Below, in pieces: positions 47,947 through 59,000 of a stretch of 64,000 nucleotides of DNA. The stretch covers positions 15,973,024-16,037,023 of the forward strand of contig OY987231.1 of NCBI GenBank assembly GCA_963920705.1. The letters run 5' to 3'. The notes beneath the pieces are model-generated. The model ran no database searches. It saw nothing but the letters and a program-made list of their open reading frames with translations, and was not told the DNA's origin. A program made the translations under genes and the position numbers. How positions within the stretch are numbered: position 1 is the stretch's first letter; every line of letters begins with the position of its first letter. Origin of the DNA: Odiellus spinosus. Its lineage: Eukaryota; Arthropoda; Arachnida; Opiliones; Phalangiidae.

Positions 47947-48785
47947 TGATCAAAATTTGTGAGAAATAAATTAAATTTTAAAATCAGAAATGTTTTCTCT
48001 AATCTAAGTTTGATATTTAACGAACTCGTAGAAGTTTATTCTAAAACGAACTAAACTTAAAATTCAATTAAAATCTTCATTTGATAATGAGGATTTCCGA
48101 TTTCTATATCCTCGCATTAATCATAATGAGATTCATTTCCGAGGTCTGTTGGTCTTGGGTCTAAAAGCACGGTTAATCTGCATTTCCAATTTATTACCTA
48201 TTAAATGGCTCATTAAGATTCCTCTAATTGCAGTTTCATCCAATTTTCTTACCCCAAAAGTATAAGAAGAAGAAATTTGTTGGAAGCGCGCGCGCTGTCA
48301 AAAGTTTCACCCTCTTTCGCGCGTTGTAGCTGAGCGTTGACTTTTCCGACGCAATGAATAAATATAAGGGATGGATTAGGAAAAACCAGTGTAGGAGGTA
48401 ACCAGGTAATTCACACGGTGTATCTTCGTTAGCGTTAACGCGAATTACTCGAACGAACTAGACCGGGAGATGGTGGGATCGGGTGTAGGAATAAAGGCCA
48501 AATGGGCTCCTAACTATCAAAAGTAGCAGATGCGCTTGATACGAGCCCTAGCCCCAGAATAATGGATAAAGAGTATGGAAAATTGAATAGGCTCAAAAAC
48601 TCGTGACCCAAGATTGCTAACGAGACTTTGGCCGGGTAATTTGTAAAGGAACCGTCGTTTAGGGAAGTATAAGAGGAGGGTACGGGTTAGCACCTTCTTT
48701 ATTTAAAGGTAGAGTCTTATACAAAATAGACCATGATGCGGAGAAGAAATTTAACTATGATTACTTAAAATTAAGAAATTCGTCA
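47947..48785. other. No gene recognised
   Basis: AT-rich then CpG-containing unique DNA without a frame of interest. Confidence 0.5.
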
Positions 48786-49020
48786 ATGGACACGTATCTT
48801 AATAGAGAAAGATGGAGAGCAAAAATTGGCGTTAATAAGAGTCCTCTAAAGGCAAACAGTGGCAAAAGTCTGTCTATCATTTTCTCTCGCATATATAGGA
48901 GACTTTTTCTTTAAAAAATTAACAGAGAGGGAGGGGATTAGGACCTTCTTTAATAAAACTGTTGGGGAAAAGGGGCACCATAAAACTCCAAAGTCCCAAA
49001 GTGGCGTTAGAAGAAGCCAA
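48786..49020. mobile_element. Repeat family D, copy 3
   Basis: Shares TGGACACGTATCTTAATAGA, TAATAAGAGTCCTCTAAAGG and GGCAAACAGTGGCAAAAGT with the copies at 30.2 and 36.7 kb. The putative right end, AAAGTGGCGTTAGAAG, resembles the GCCGTTAGAAG seen at the end of the 36.7 kb copy. The interior is unrelated and contains two short opposite-strand frames that are shadows. Confidence 0.65.
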
Positions 49021-49376
49021 GAATCATCCATTCGCTGTGGGTGATGCGAGGTGATGTGCTCGGGCCATTGCTCCAACAATTAGTACAACACCTGTAGTGA
49101 ATGGGAGCGCTTTTAAGAAAGTGAAGCGAGAAAAAAGGGGGCTAGGCTTCTTAATGGCACGCACCACTTAAAGGGAAGGTGAAAACCAAATTCAAATTAA
49201 TTGGGTTTAAAAAAAACCTGGTGATCACTGGTGACGCTTTAAACCGGTTTAAACCAAATTAAATTAAAGATACATGCGTTATTTGGTCAAATTGTCTGAT
49301 ACTAACAGTAAGAAAGGCCAACTGATGGAGGTAAGGGGCCAATTAGTAAATGGTATGTTAATATGTACACCAATAA

Positions 49377-49490
49377 TACCCTCTTCATGCCTAATTAGTC
49401 GATTTAATCAATTTTAACAGAGCTTTATTGAACTGAGAAGGGTATGTAAACCTCGGTTAAATCTAATTAAGCCTCATCTGAAGAGGATAC
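49377..49490. mobile_element. MITE family H, copy 1
   Basis: Left end TACCCTCTTCATGCCTAATTA and right end TTAAGCCTCATCTGAAGAGG followed by ATA are inverted repeats. The interior shares CCTCGGTTAAATCTAATTAA and TTATTGAACTGAGAAGG (inverted) with the copy at 58.86 kb. About 114 bp, non-coding. Confidence 0.75.
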
Positions 49491-50729
49491 CCGATTACGA
49501 AACTGCTTACGTAATCGGTGACGTTATCAATATAATACAGTCAAAATTACTACGTTATTTCAAATTAATAAAATTTTCTATGGTCAAATGTGGCATCATT
49601 AACTTAAACATCTAATAAATTAGCTTGATTTCCACCTTTTCACGCTCCCTTTAAGGGCGGGAAAGAAGGCTGGGGTTTTGGAGAAGGGAATTATTTAGGG
49701 CCTTTTGGGGTTCATCGTTTGCCATCGCTTGCCAAGCCCTACTTGGCCTTTTACTTCAAGAAATGACGATGCTTTTGCAACGTCAAGGCCTAATCGAAGA
49801 ATCCTAACCCGTCTCCCCTCCACCCATTTGAAAAGGTTTCGACACCTATTTCCTTCCCCTCGGGAGATTTTATTGTAGGCTTCTGTAGGAAAGCAAAAGT
49901 TTTGTCCGCTAATTTCATCGAAGTTGAAAATGGGTGTGTATGTAAGTATATACTGGGAACGCCAAGAAATCCCCAAAAGAACGCTTCTCGACTAGGTAAT
50001 TTATGGCTTTTTAAGTGGAACCGAAGTGCTTATAATTAAACTCGGGATACTGGTAAAGGCGAGGAAACGATAGTTTCAAAAGAAATCCTACTAGATTTAA
50101 GATCTTTTCATTTACTACTAAAGTAGTTTTATCCAAAAAAAAACGACATTTTAAATTTCGAAATCGTATCCCTCTAGAGCTACGTTCACACTATCCCAAT
50201 CGATTTTAATCGATATTTAAATGGCTCGGAATCGTTCCATTCGTCATCAGTTCACATTTCACCTTCATAAGCCGATTAATTATAGTTTCATCTGTAGGTT
50301 ATTGAAGTCGAATAGGTTTGGAACTGGTTCCCGAAGCAGTTTCGCGAAATACATTCGGGAAAAATGGTTTCCCGACTGCTTGCAGAGAATCGTTTTGAAT
50401 CGACTCCAAGCCCTAGTATGAACGCAGTTTTTTCAAATCGTAACAGGTCATAGGAACATTATTTCTGTTTGGAAACTGTCTACAACACCTTAAACACAAT
50501 GCCACAACTGACCCAGACTCGCTGACCCTTGAAACAAGGATGCTGCGAGCTGAAAATTGAAAAGTCAAGAATCGATATAGGCTAAGCATTTGAAACTCAT
50601 GAAAAATGCGTGACATTCTCACTATAACCAATAACGCTGATTACAGTCACATGGCTCTATCGAATTTAATAACTACGTATTGTCCTCAACTACATGAACC
50701 TGAATTATATTTTGAGATACGATTAGGAT
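49491..50729. other. No gene recognised
   Basis: Unique DNA; frames at 49695-49976 (minus), 50221-50421 (plus) and 50413-50631 (minus) have no identity. A palindromic stretch with AAATTAATTGGGTTTAAA and its complement lies just before the H element, at 49195-49260. Confidence 0.45.
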
Positions 50730-51640
50730 AACGAAATGGTTTATAGCCAGTAGCGCAGTTTCCCGAAAGCGCATTTCCCAAAAGCGCAGTTCCCAAAAGC
50801 GCAGTTCCTAAAAGCGCAATTTCAAAAGCGCAGTTCCCAATAGCGCAGTTCCCAAAAGCGCAGTTCTCCAAATCATTTCTCAATAAGAGACGTCCACGAA
50901 ATACTCGTATACTTGACCCTAATACCTTGAACATAAGACAAAATCTTTCATTGTTAATTTTTAAGTTAATTTTAAATCTCTTTTTAAAAGAGTTCGGTAC
51001 ATAATGTCGAAAATCATAATCTCGAATGACAGATTAAATAGCCTAACCTACACTACCGTAATCTAACCTAACCTTACCTATGCTATTTAATCTTACCTAA
51101 AATATTTTTGTAAATTTTCAGCATTAGACGTCCAAAAACTGAGCCCGCAATTATAAGAAAATGAGTTTATACGAATGACAGATTAAATAGCCTAACCTAC
51201 ACTACCGTAATCTAACCTAACTTTACCTATGCTATTTAACCTTACCTAAAATATTTTTGTAAATTTTTAGCATTAGACGTCCAAAAACTGAGCCCGCAAT
51301 TATAAGAAAATGAGTTTATACGAATGACAGATTAAATAGCCTGACCTACACTACCCTAATCTAACCTAACCTTACCTATGCTATTTAACCTTACCTAAAA
51401 TATTTTTGTAAATTTTTAGCATTAGACGTCCAAAAACTGAGCCCGCAATTATAAGAAAATGAGTTTATACGAAAAAAACCTTTTGGAAATGCGCAAATGA
51501 GAACTGCTCTTTTGGCAACCGCGCTTTTGGGAAACTGCTCTTTTGGCAAAACTGCGCTTTTGAGAAACCGCTCTTATAGGGGTGCGCAAACGGAAACTGC
51601 TCTTTTGGCAACTGCGCTTATGGCTACATACCAACGAAAG
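50730..51640. mobile_element. Foldback-like element family F, complete copy
   Basis: Element 50738-51632 (895 bp) has imperfect inverted ends GGTTTATAGCCAGTAGCGCAG and, on the other strand, GGTATGTAGCCATAAGCGCAG. AACGAAAT precedes it and AACGAAAG follows, a direct repeat of 7 bp (8 with a mismatch). Just inside each end is an array of short units: CCCAAAAGCGCAGTT-type words on the left (50750-50875) and the complementary AACTGCGCTTTTG-type words on the right (51485-51615). The core is three 149-bp direct repeats (51003-51473). No transposase frame. The build (arrayed inverted ends plus tandem core) resembles the Foldback/Galileo class of fly elements. Confidence 0.8.
51003..51473. repeat. 149-bp tandem repeat, three copies (core of family F)
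   Basis: CAGATTAAATAGCCT recurs at 51030, 51179 and 51328, an exact 149-bp period. Each unit holds CCTAACCTAACCTTACC-like words, and in the first unit AGATTAAATAGC pairs with GCTATTTAATCT further on. Units differ by only a few bases. Confidence 0.95.
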
Positions 51641-52400
51641 AGCTAGGCAAACAACTTATTTGCTCTTCTCCCATGTAATGACAAAGACCGTTTCAGTATG
51701 TAGTTATATTGTCTTGGTTAACAGATATTGGCCAGGAGAAAACAAAAATTAAAAAACCCTTTCAGATACGAATGAAACATTTTCCGAAAACTTTAACCCA
51801 AGAATATAGGACTATCATAGTAACAAACCATCAACGACAAACTAGTCGGTTTAGAAAGCAGAATTTCAGTACGAGCAAAGTATAGCGAACCTTCTCTTTA
51901 CCCTTGTTACGGTTTTTAGGGATAGAGGGGACATCAAACTTTAAGAGAGCTGTTATTTCAAAATGATCTAGGTTCAAGTTTATGAGCGCCCCGCGATGAA
52001 GGCTGTTTTTTCCCCGCCCTATTGCGCGAAGAAAGATGACTTTACCTGACCAAAAGGAAAAAAAAAATCCCAAATGTCCACAGTGGGGAAGAACCCAACT
52101 CAATTAGGAAGGGAACCTCCGCAGCGTGTACCAAAAACTCTGACAAATTATTTTACTCGGTATAAGAATAAGTTATGGCTTCAGGAGATGCGCGCTTTTG
52201 AAAAACGACTCTGTCTAAATATAAAAGCCAAAAAGAAGACGAAGAGTTTCGAAGGTTTATACCTTCGAAATTCTCTGTGGGGTAATTTCACGAATTTGGC
52301 CTCGGGTTATAGGGTTGGGCACCTTTTGTAAACGTTGGTGATCGTTCTACGAGGATTGTAATGTCAGGCCAATATAATCGTCAGTTTAGAGATGGTTCTT
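51641..52400. other. No gene recognised
   Basis: Unique DNA between two family F copies. Frames at 51831-52103 (minus) and 52074-52331 (plus, 85 codons, basic) have no identity. Confidence 0.45.
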
Positions 52401-52580
52401 AAGGCTGTCTCACACTGCGCCTATTTTCATATCAGCATAATTCCATTAGGGTCAAGTACAAATCATCTCAACTTTTGGTCAACTACAAATCATCTCAACT
52501 CTTTTGATCGACTTCAAATCATCTCACTAGCTTCAAAAATAAAATTTATAATGAGAGATCGGGCGTGTGAGATAGCCTTT
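52401..52580. mobile_element. TIR element with internal tandem repeats (family M)
   Basis: Left end AAGGCTGTCTCACACTGCGCC and right end GGGCGTGTGAGATAGCCTTT are inverted repeats over about 20 bases. The middle repeats GTCAA(G/C)TACAAATCATCTCA three times. TTAA or TTTAA touches both borders, but the exact target duplication is ambiguous. About 180 bp, non-coding. Confidence 0.75.
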
Positions 52581-52682
52581 AAAGCAAAAATAAAATAAAA
52601 AAACCCGATACTCGTGTTGAAGAGGAGTTAGCGCAAATTATTTTCATATGTATGAGGTTTAATATAGCGTATCATTCCGCCA

Positions 52683-53429
52683 CAGCCTTTCATAGCCTAA
52701 CCTACACTATCGTAATCTAACCTAACCTTACCTATGCTATTTAATCTTACCTAAAATATTTTTGTAAATTTTTAGCATTACACGTCCAAAAACTGAGCCC
52801 GCAATTATAATAAAATGAGTAATACGAATGACAGATTAAATAGCCTAACCTACACTACCGTAATCTAACCTAACCTTACCTATGCTATTTAACCTTACCT
52901 AAAATATTTTTGTAAATTTTCAGCATTAGACGTCCAAAAACTGAGCCCGCAATTATAAAAAAATGCGTTTATACGAATGACAGATTAAATAGCCTGACCT
53001 ACACTACCGTAATCTAACCTAACCTTACCTATGCTATTTAACCTTACCTAAAATATTTTTGTAAATTTTTAGCATTAGACGTCCAAAAACTGAGCCCGCA
53101 ATTATAAGAAAATGAGTTTATACGAATGACAGATTAAATAGCCTAACCTACACTAACGTAACCTAACCTTACCTATGCTATTTAACCTTACCTAAAATAT
53201 TTTTGTAAATTTTTAGCATTAGACGTCCAAAAACTGAGCCCGCAATTATAAGAAAATGAGTTCATACGAAAAAAACCTTTTGGAAATGCGCAAATGAGAA
53301 CTGCTCTTTTGGCAACCGCGCTTTTGGTAAACTGCTCTTTTGGCAAAACTGCGCTTTTGAGAAACCGCTCTTATGGGAGTGCGCAAACGGAAACTGCTCT
53401 TTTGGCAACTGCGCTTATGGCTACATACC
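52683..53429. mobile_element. Foldback-like element family F, left-truncated copy
   Basis: Four copies of the 149-bp repeat (periodic CAGATTAAATAGCCT at 52832, 52981 and 53130, the first unit being partial) are followed by the right-hand GCGC array and terminus, ending GGCTACATACC at 53429. The right 159 bp differs from the copy at 51474-51632 at only three positions. The left GCGCAGTT array and left terminus are missing. Confidence 0.85.
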
Positions 53430-56400
53430 TTTTAAGCTAATTAGTAAAATTAATACTAAATAACATTTTAACCTAAAATCACCAATCCACGCGTGAATTC
53501 AAACCCACGCGTCGTGTGATAATAAACGACTCTAAAATACAATATTACGAATATCCGCGAATGTTGCGACCCCATTTTTGGCTAAAATATCCGCCTCGAT
53601 ATAATAAAGGCAATTACCCGGTTAAAAAGGCAGAACTAATAAGAAAACCAAACAGACGACGTATCTTCGAGTTGGGTCAAACATACGATATATCAATACG
53701 AAAAAATACAACAATAAAGAAAAAAAAATCTCGCAGCCCTAGTCGTAAATTTTTAACGTTGACACAAAAAGTGTTCCTAATTCGTATCGGGCGCGAATAA
53801 CTCAATCTCGACAATTGAATAGTAAAATTTTCGAGAACTCCCCCGCGCTCGACTCGATTCGAAAAAAAAGGGGGGGTAATTTGAAAGCTTTTAGCCAAAG
53901 AAACCAGCAGTTGGCACCTGAAAAAAATCCATTGTGAATCGAGCGTACTAGAAAAAAAAAAAATGTTTCAGGGGGTTGTATAAATGTTAAAGGAAACGGG
54001 CCAAAAGGAAATTAGGGAAGATGGTAAATTTCGGGGTGGTCCAAAATCGAAAGAGCAGTTTGGGCTTTTTTTCTTTTTTCGCCGCTTCGTCTTCTTCAAT
54101 TCGAAGGAACGATGTCGCCAAACAAAAAAAAAAACGCTTTGCCGCCATCTTGAGGACTAAATTTTTCTGACGCGCGGGTGGTCGAAGATTCGCCACAAAG
54201 AAACCAGGAATTTTAGATAGTCGTAAAAACTGCGCCGTAGATTTTGTACAAAAGATTCGAGAAAAGCGATTTACTACAATAACAAGGGTGAAAACACACT
54301 ATCGGTCACCTGGTCAGGTTCGGACATAGACGTTCAAAACGGGTACAAAAAAGAAAAAGCATCCCTAGGCGGACCGCGGCGCCAATGAACTATAAAAGGA
54401 AGGTGTACACCGCGAGTCAATTGTTTAGTAACGTGTACTACCAATTCTCTACGCTTTCGGAAAAGAAAATGGATGGCTTATTATACATATGGGTTGGGTT
54501 GGACCGATGTTCCTTGTTACAAGGGTTTTGAAAATGACAACAAACAGCGGGTAGACCTACTAGACGCGCCTACAAACCTCAAACCGTGTCTGTTAAAAAT
54601 TGATTCGATTAGCCTCATGAGGGTGATAGCTTAAAAATCAGTTTTCGATTTTTCGTTCACCGTTCTCAATTTCAGGATACAAATTGGCAACTAATCGTAT
54701 TTCTATTTTCAGTTTCAAGTATAGAGTATATTCGTGGAAACTATACCTAATAATAATTCTCAGTTATTATCTTCTGGTAAATGTTTTCAGATATTGTAGG
54801 ATTATATGTAGCCAAGGAAACGCAACTCCTGTATACAGATAATAGTTAAATGGATAGATTTTATAGTTTTATACGAAGAGAAGATCAATTCTTCATAATT
54901 CACATTACGTTTCGTATTGAAAGATACAATAGCGGATAAAAATACTGACATTTCTTAAAATTCGAGTGAAATAAGGGTAAAAATAATTCAATTACAAGTT
55001 GAAGATAAATAAAATAAATAATTGTGGAAATATTGTGATCTAAATTATAATATATTTTTCCTAATTAACTTTAAAAAATGACTGAAGGCAATTTTTGAAA
55101 TAAATAACACTCATTTTGGTGCCATATTTCCATTAATAAGGATTTCAAATATTGTTAAAAAATTGATCGAGCTAAGCTTTTTATATAATTTACGAAATAA
55201 TGTATTTCAAATTAAATTTTAGATTTAACCAATAACCAACCAACCACCATTGAAAACGGAGAATATAATAGTTTTTCTTAGGTTAAATATTAACTCCTAG
55301 AATAAAATTGTTAACCAAATAATTATTTCAGAATTATGTATAATTCTTTCGCGTCAGTCACATTAATCAAAACGTCACGGCCAAGACTAGGCTAAATTCT
55401 AAGAGAAGTATAATACTATGGTTCTGAACGTGTGAAAATCCTAAAACGAATCCCCGCAAAAATTAATATACACCTAAATACGTTTACACAATAAAGGCGG
55501 TTTGAAAAATAGGGAGTTTGGCATTGTACTTTTTGTAAAGCAAAGAAGGAAAGAAGAAAAAAAAAAATTAATTCAAAGCATTCCAAAAGTTTTCTCTAAC
55601 ATAATGCGCCCATCCCAATAATGTATTAGACTACATACGTCGGAATAATTTTTTTTGAAAGAATTTCAAATAAGAATTTAGGGCGGACTCTTCATTCGTG
55701 GATTATAATTTGAAGCTTATAGTTCGCGAATGCGGTGGGATATAATAATAGATCGTGTCTATGGTTGTAACTAACGTATATAAGGTAGAAAAAAAGAAGC
55801 CCATGAACTTTCCTAGAAAAGAAATAATACGAAAAGAGAATATGTAAAAAAAAGTACGCAGATGCGACACGGATTTTGATGCCTATTGAATTTTCCAACC
55901 AACCATCATTTTGCAGGAAGCGATTTGTGTGAAAACTATGTTCCCTCAGCTTGCTAGTACATTTTTACCCCAATGAGAAGCACCTCTCGCTCCGAATAGA
56001 ATAGAAAATAACACCCTATAACGTACCCAAAAAAATTTCCCCCCAAAAAATTCAGACTATAACTAAAGCGGCCAAGGCTTGGTTGTAAGATGCCCTGTCA
56101 ACACGAGGCCCTCGCAGTTCACGTTGAAATAAAGTCTCCTTACCCCTCCAGGGTACTGTAATAAAAAATACTCTCCCTTCCCCCCTACCAGTATGAAATT
56201 CATCGCGTATAATAGATTAAAAGTTTTCCCTAGCTTGGTTTTTTTTTATATTCGAGTAAGTTACGTAATGACAAGTATTATGAGGCTGGGTAGGTCGACG
56301 AATTCGATTGTGGGCTTTGTGGGGGGTTCGACCAATAGGGACTCGTTCCTTTGTCTGACGACACGGATAAAAACCAATGGGAAAAAAGCTTAAAGGGGAA

Positions 56401-58016
56401 CAAAAGAGACTGGGGAAGTTTTTTCCCGCGGACGCTAGGGGTCAGCACACGCTAGAGGGACTCTTTTCGTTTGTACACGTGTCGGAACTTTTTCTAACCG
56501 ATTTCTCGTGGAAGCCGTGTAGCCTAACGTGTTTACCAGACCCGCAACCTCTGTTAAAGTTGCCCGAATTTATTGCGGCATATTTAAAGGGGGATGCGTA
56601 TTAATACGAACGCCCCCTGGTGTATGGGGGCTAAAACGAGACAATATCGAGGTTTCCTCTATTATACACCAGGATGGTACTGCTCTAAACTTCTAAAAGG
56701 AACCGGAACCCAACCGAAATTAAATAGGAATTTTTTCAAATCGTTTACATCCCAGCATGCGTGGATTTGGAAACGAAACTGGTTTTGACAGTTAATATTG
56801 TATCGTTAGTCACAACAGATTTTTATGAGTTTCAAAAACGATTTACAACTCGTTAAATGCGTTACTACCAGTTTCTTCTTGACCCGAATTTGTACTTCAC
56901 TTTAAACTTAACCAAACTTTAGAAATTAATTAAAAAATTTGTCTAATAATTGTTTGAAATTTCAAAATTCTCGAATACTGTTTTTTTGGGGCATGGTGAT
57001 TCCGAAAATAAATTAAAAAGCTGTTCCATTTTAATATCATAGTGTCCCTTTAAATATATTATATATAATTTGTTGATATTATTGTTAATTTTATATATAG
57101 TTCAATTAATTTAAAAAATGTCTCGGATGAAAGAAGTTTCGGTTATTTTTGCTATTATACTTAAAATGGAAGACTCTCCATGCCCTCCCATTCAAAGTGT
57201 ATGCACGATATGCGAATGGTAACAGGGGTCAGACATATAGAGGCTTAAGAATTATCTTTTATAATAGTTATATACTTCACAGATTAACCGTTCATGTTTG
57301 AAAATCAAAAAGGAAATCATTTATTTTAGTACGTACCCCCCAAAAGAATTACTGTGGTAACTTATAGCAGTTGGGTTCGTATAGAAATAATCTAAAAAAA
57401 TACTTGTAATTTTAAACGTATAGTTCTTGAAAATCTCATTATAAAATATTTGGTTTGAACTGTTAGCTATAAAGATAAATGTATCTTCTACCAAAAAAAT
57501 ATCGAAACTATAATCTTACGATGCCAATTAACGAGACGACGAATTTATTCGCCCACTTATTTTTGGGAATATTACGAAATCTCATTGGTTACTCGGAATA
57601 CCCACGTGATACTAGTGTAATACAACGAGCAAAACTCTCCGAATAAAAAAAAAAAGCCGATAAAACCCAAATAGGGGAGTACGTGAGGCCCATTCGAAAT
57701 CTCGCTCGTATAACATTCGTTATCAAAGAAACATTAAGTCGAAAATTTACACACTCGTTAAGGGATTCGACCGGATTTGCGGGGCAACAAATGCTTAATT
57801 TATAGAGCCATTCGTACACAATATATATCGCCACAAAAAAAGCAGTGGTATAAATAAACCCACGTATTATTATATTGCTACCGTCTGTACCCCCACCCTT
57901 TCACAAGAGCTGAGGCACTTAAATGTAGGCTTCAACTTACTCAGAGTCAAGCTAAATTGTTATTAACGCAGGCCTATGATTTTAAAAAAAAAAAAATAAA
58001 ATTGTAATTTTTTTTA
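53430..58016. other. Gene-free stretch of 4.6 kb
   Basis: No gene recognised. Frames at 53516-53800, 53677-53898 and 53987-54196 are basic and low in complexity. At 56193-56788 three plus-strand frames (66, 75 and 64 codons) overlap end to end in different frames; none is recognisable. A GCCCCC/GGGGGC hairpin lies at 56612-56631. The rest is AT-rich. Confidence 0.45.
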
Positions 58017-58398
58017 CCTGATGTTTTTAAGGCGCATCTTCGGGTCCTTCGCTAGGCCTCGGCCCTCGAGTTAGATGGCCTTCTGGTGGCGGGGATAGAG
58101 AACTCTGGGAGCCTCCCCGAGACTCCTCCTCCTTGATCCTCCGCTTCTCCCCCATCCTTCTCCGTAGCATTCTTTATTCTTTCCCCTTCAGCCTCTCTCG
58201 ATCCTCTTTTCTCTTCTTCATCCCTCCTGCTTCTCCAAAAGAGGCGGGTCGAGCATTTTTCCATAGTTCACGGAACGGATGGCGACATCTACGAGTAAAA
58301 ACAAGAAAGATTCAACAATTACTTTCAGTTTTAAGACGAGTTTTTCATAAAGATATGTAATCATTTTGTTAGATAAGGTCTGTAGGATATAATGATGG
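58017..58398. other. CpG- and pyrimidine-rich patch, no gene
   Basis: A C/T-rich stretch at 58020-58250 is open on both strands (58052-58264 minus, 58133-58360 plus), which explains its frames. No recognisable product. Confidence 0.45.
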
Positions 58399-58756
58399 TC
58401 TCACTGAAGTTTTAGCTAATTGTCTCACTGAAGTTTTAGCTAATTGTCTCACTGAAGTTTTAGCTAATTGTCTCACTGAAGTTTTAGCTAATTGTCTCAC
58501 TGAAGTTTTAGCTAATTGTCTCACTGAAGTTTTAGCTAATTGTCTCACTGAAGTTTTAGCTAATTGTCTCACTGAAGTTTTAGCTAATTGTCTCACTGAA
58601 GTTTTAGCTAATTGTCTCACTGAAGTTTTAGCTAATTGTCTCACTGAAGTTTTAGCTAATTGTCTCACTGAAGTTTTAGCTAATTGTCTCACTGAAGTTT
58701 TAGCTAATTGTCTCACTGAAGTTTTAGCTTATTGTCTCACTAATTTAGCTAATTAG
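58399..58756. repeat. Minisatellite, 24-bp unit, about 14 copies
   Basis: Units of TCTCACTGAAGTTTTAGC followed by TAATTG repeat essentially without mismatch until the last, which has TTATTG and a deletion (TCTCACTAATTTAGC). Being a multiple of three, the array gives a 115-codon minus-strand frame of RQLAKTSV repeats, which is an artefact. Confidence 0.97.
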
Positions 58757-58860
58757 TACATATACCTTACTTAATTACCACGAATATATTCATATACCAT
58801 GAGTACATGAGTACTAATCTCAGATAGAAAGCGTAGAATTGTTGTATTGATTAACACCTA

Positions 58861-59000
58861 ATATCCTCTTCAGATGAGGCGTAATTATCCGTGGTTTAAT
58901 CAGATTTAACCGAGCCTTCTCAGTTCAATAAACCTCGGTTAATCGAAATCGGTTAAATCTAATTAAACCGGCTAGTTACACCTCGTCTGAAAAGGGTATA
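58861..59000. mobile_element. MITE family H, copy 2
   Basis: Ends ATATCCTCTTCAGATGAGGC and CCTCGTCTGAAAAGGGTATA are inverted repeats. The interior TTAACCGAGCCTTCTCAGTT and CGGTTAAATCTAATTAA match the copy at 49.4 kb. GTAGAATTGTT occurs on both sides, at about 58834 and 59008, outside the visible ends, hinting that the element may be longer than drawn. Confidence 0.75.

Noticed and set aside
50990..53270. CCTAACC words as interstitial insect telomere repeats
   Set aside because: They are part of a 149-bp unit with only a few CCTAA words each, not a (CCTAA)n array.
58369..58716. 115-codon minus-strand frame of RQLAKTSV repeats
   Set aside because: Entirely a 24-bp minisatellite.
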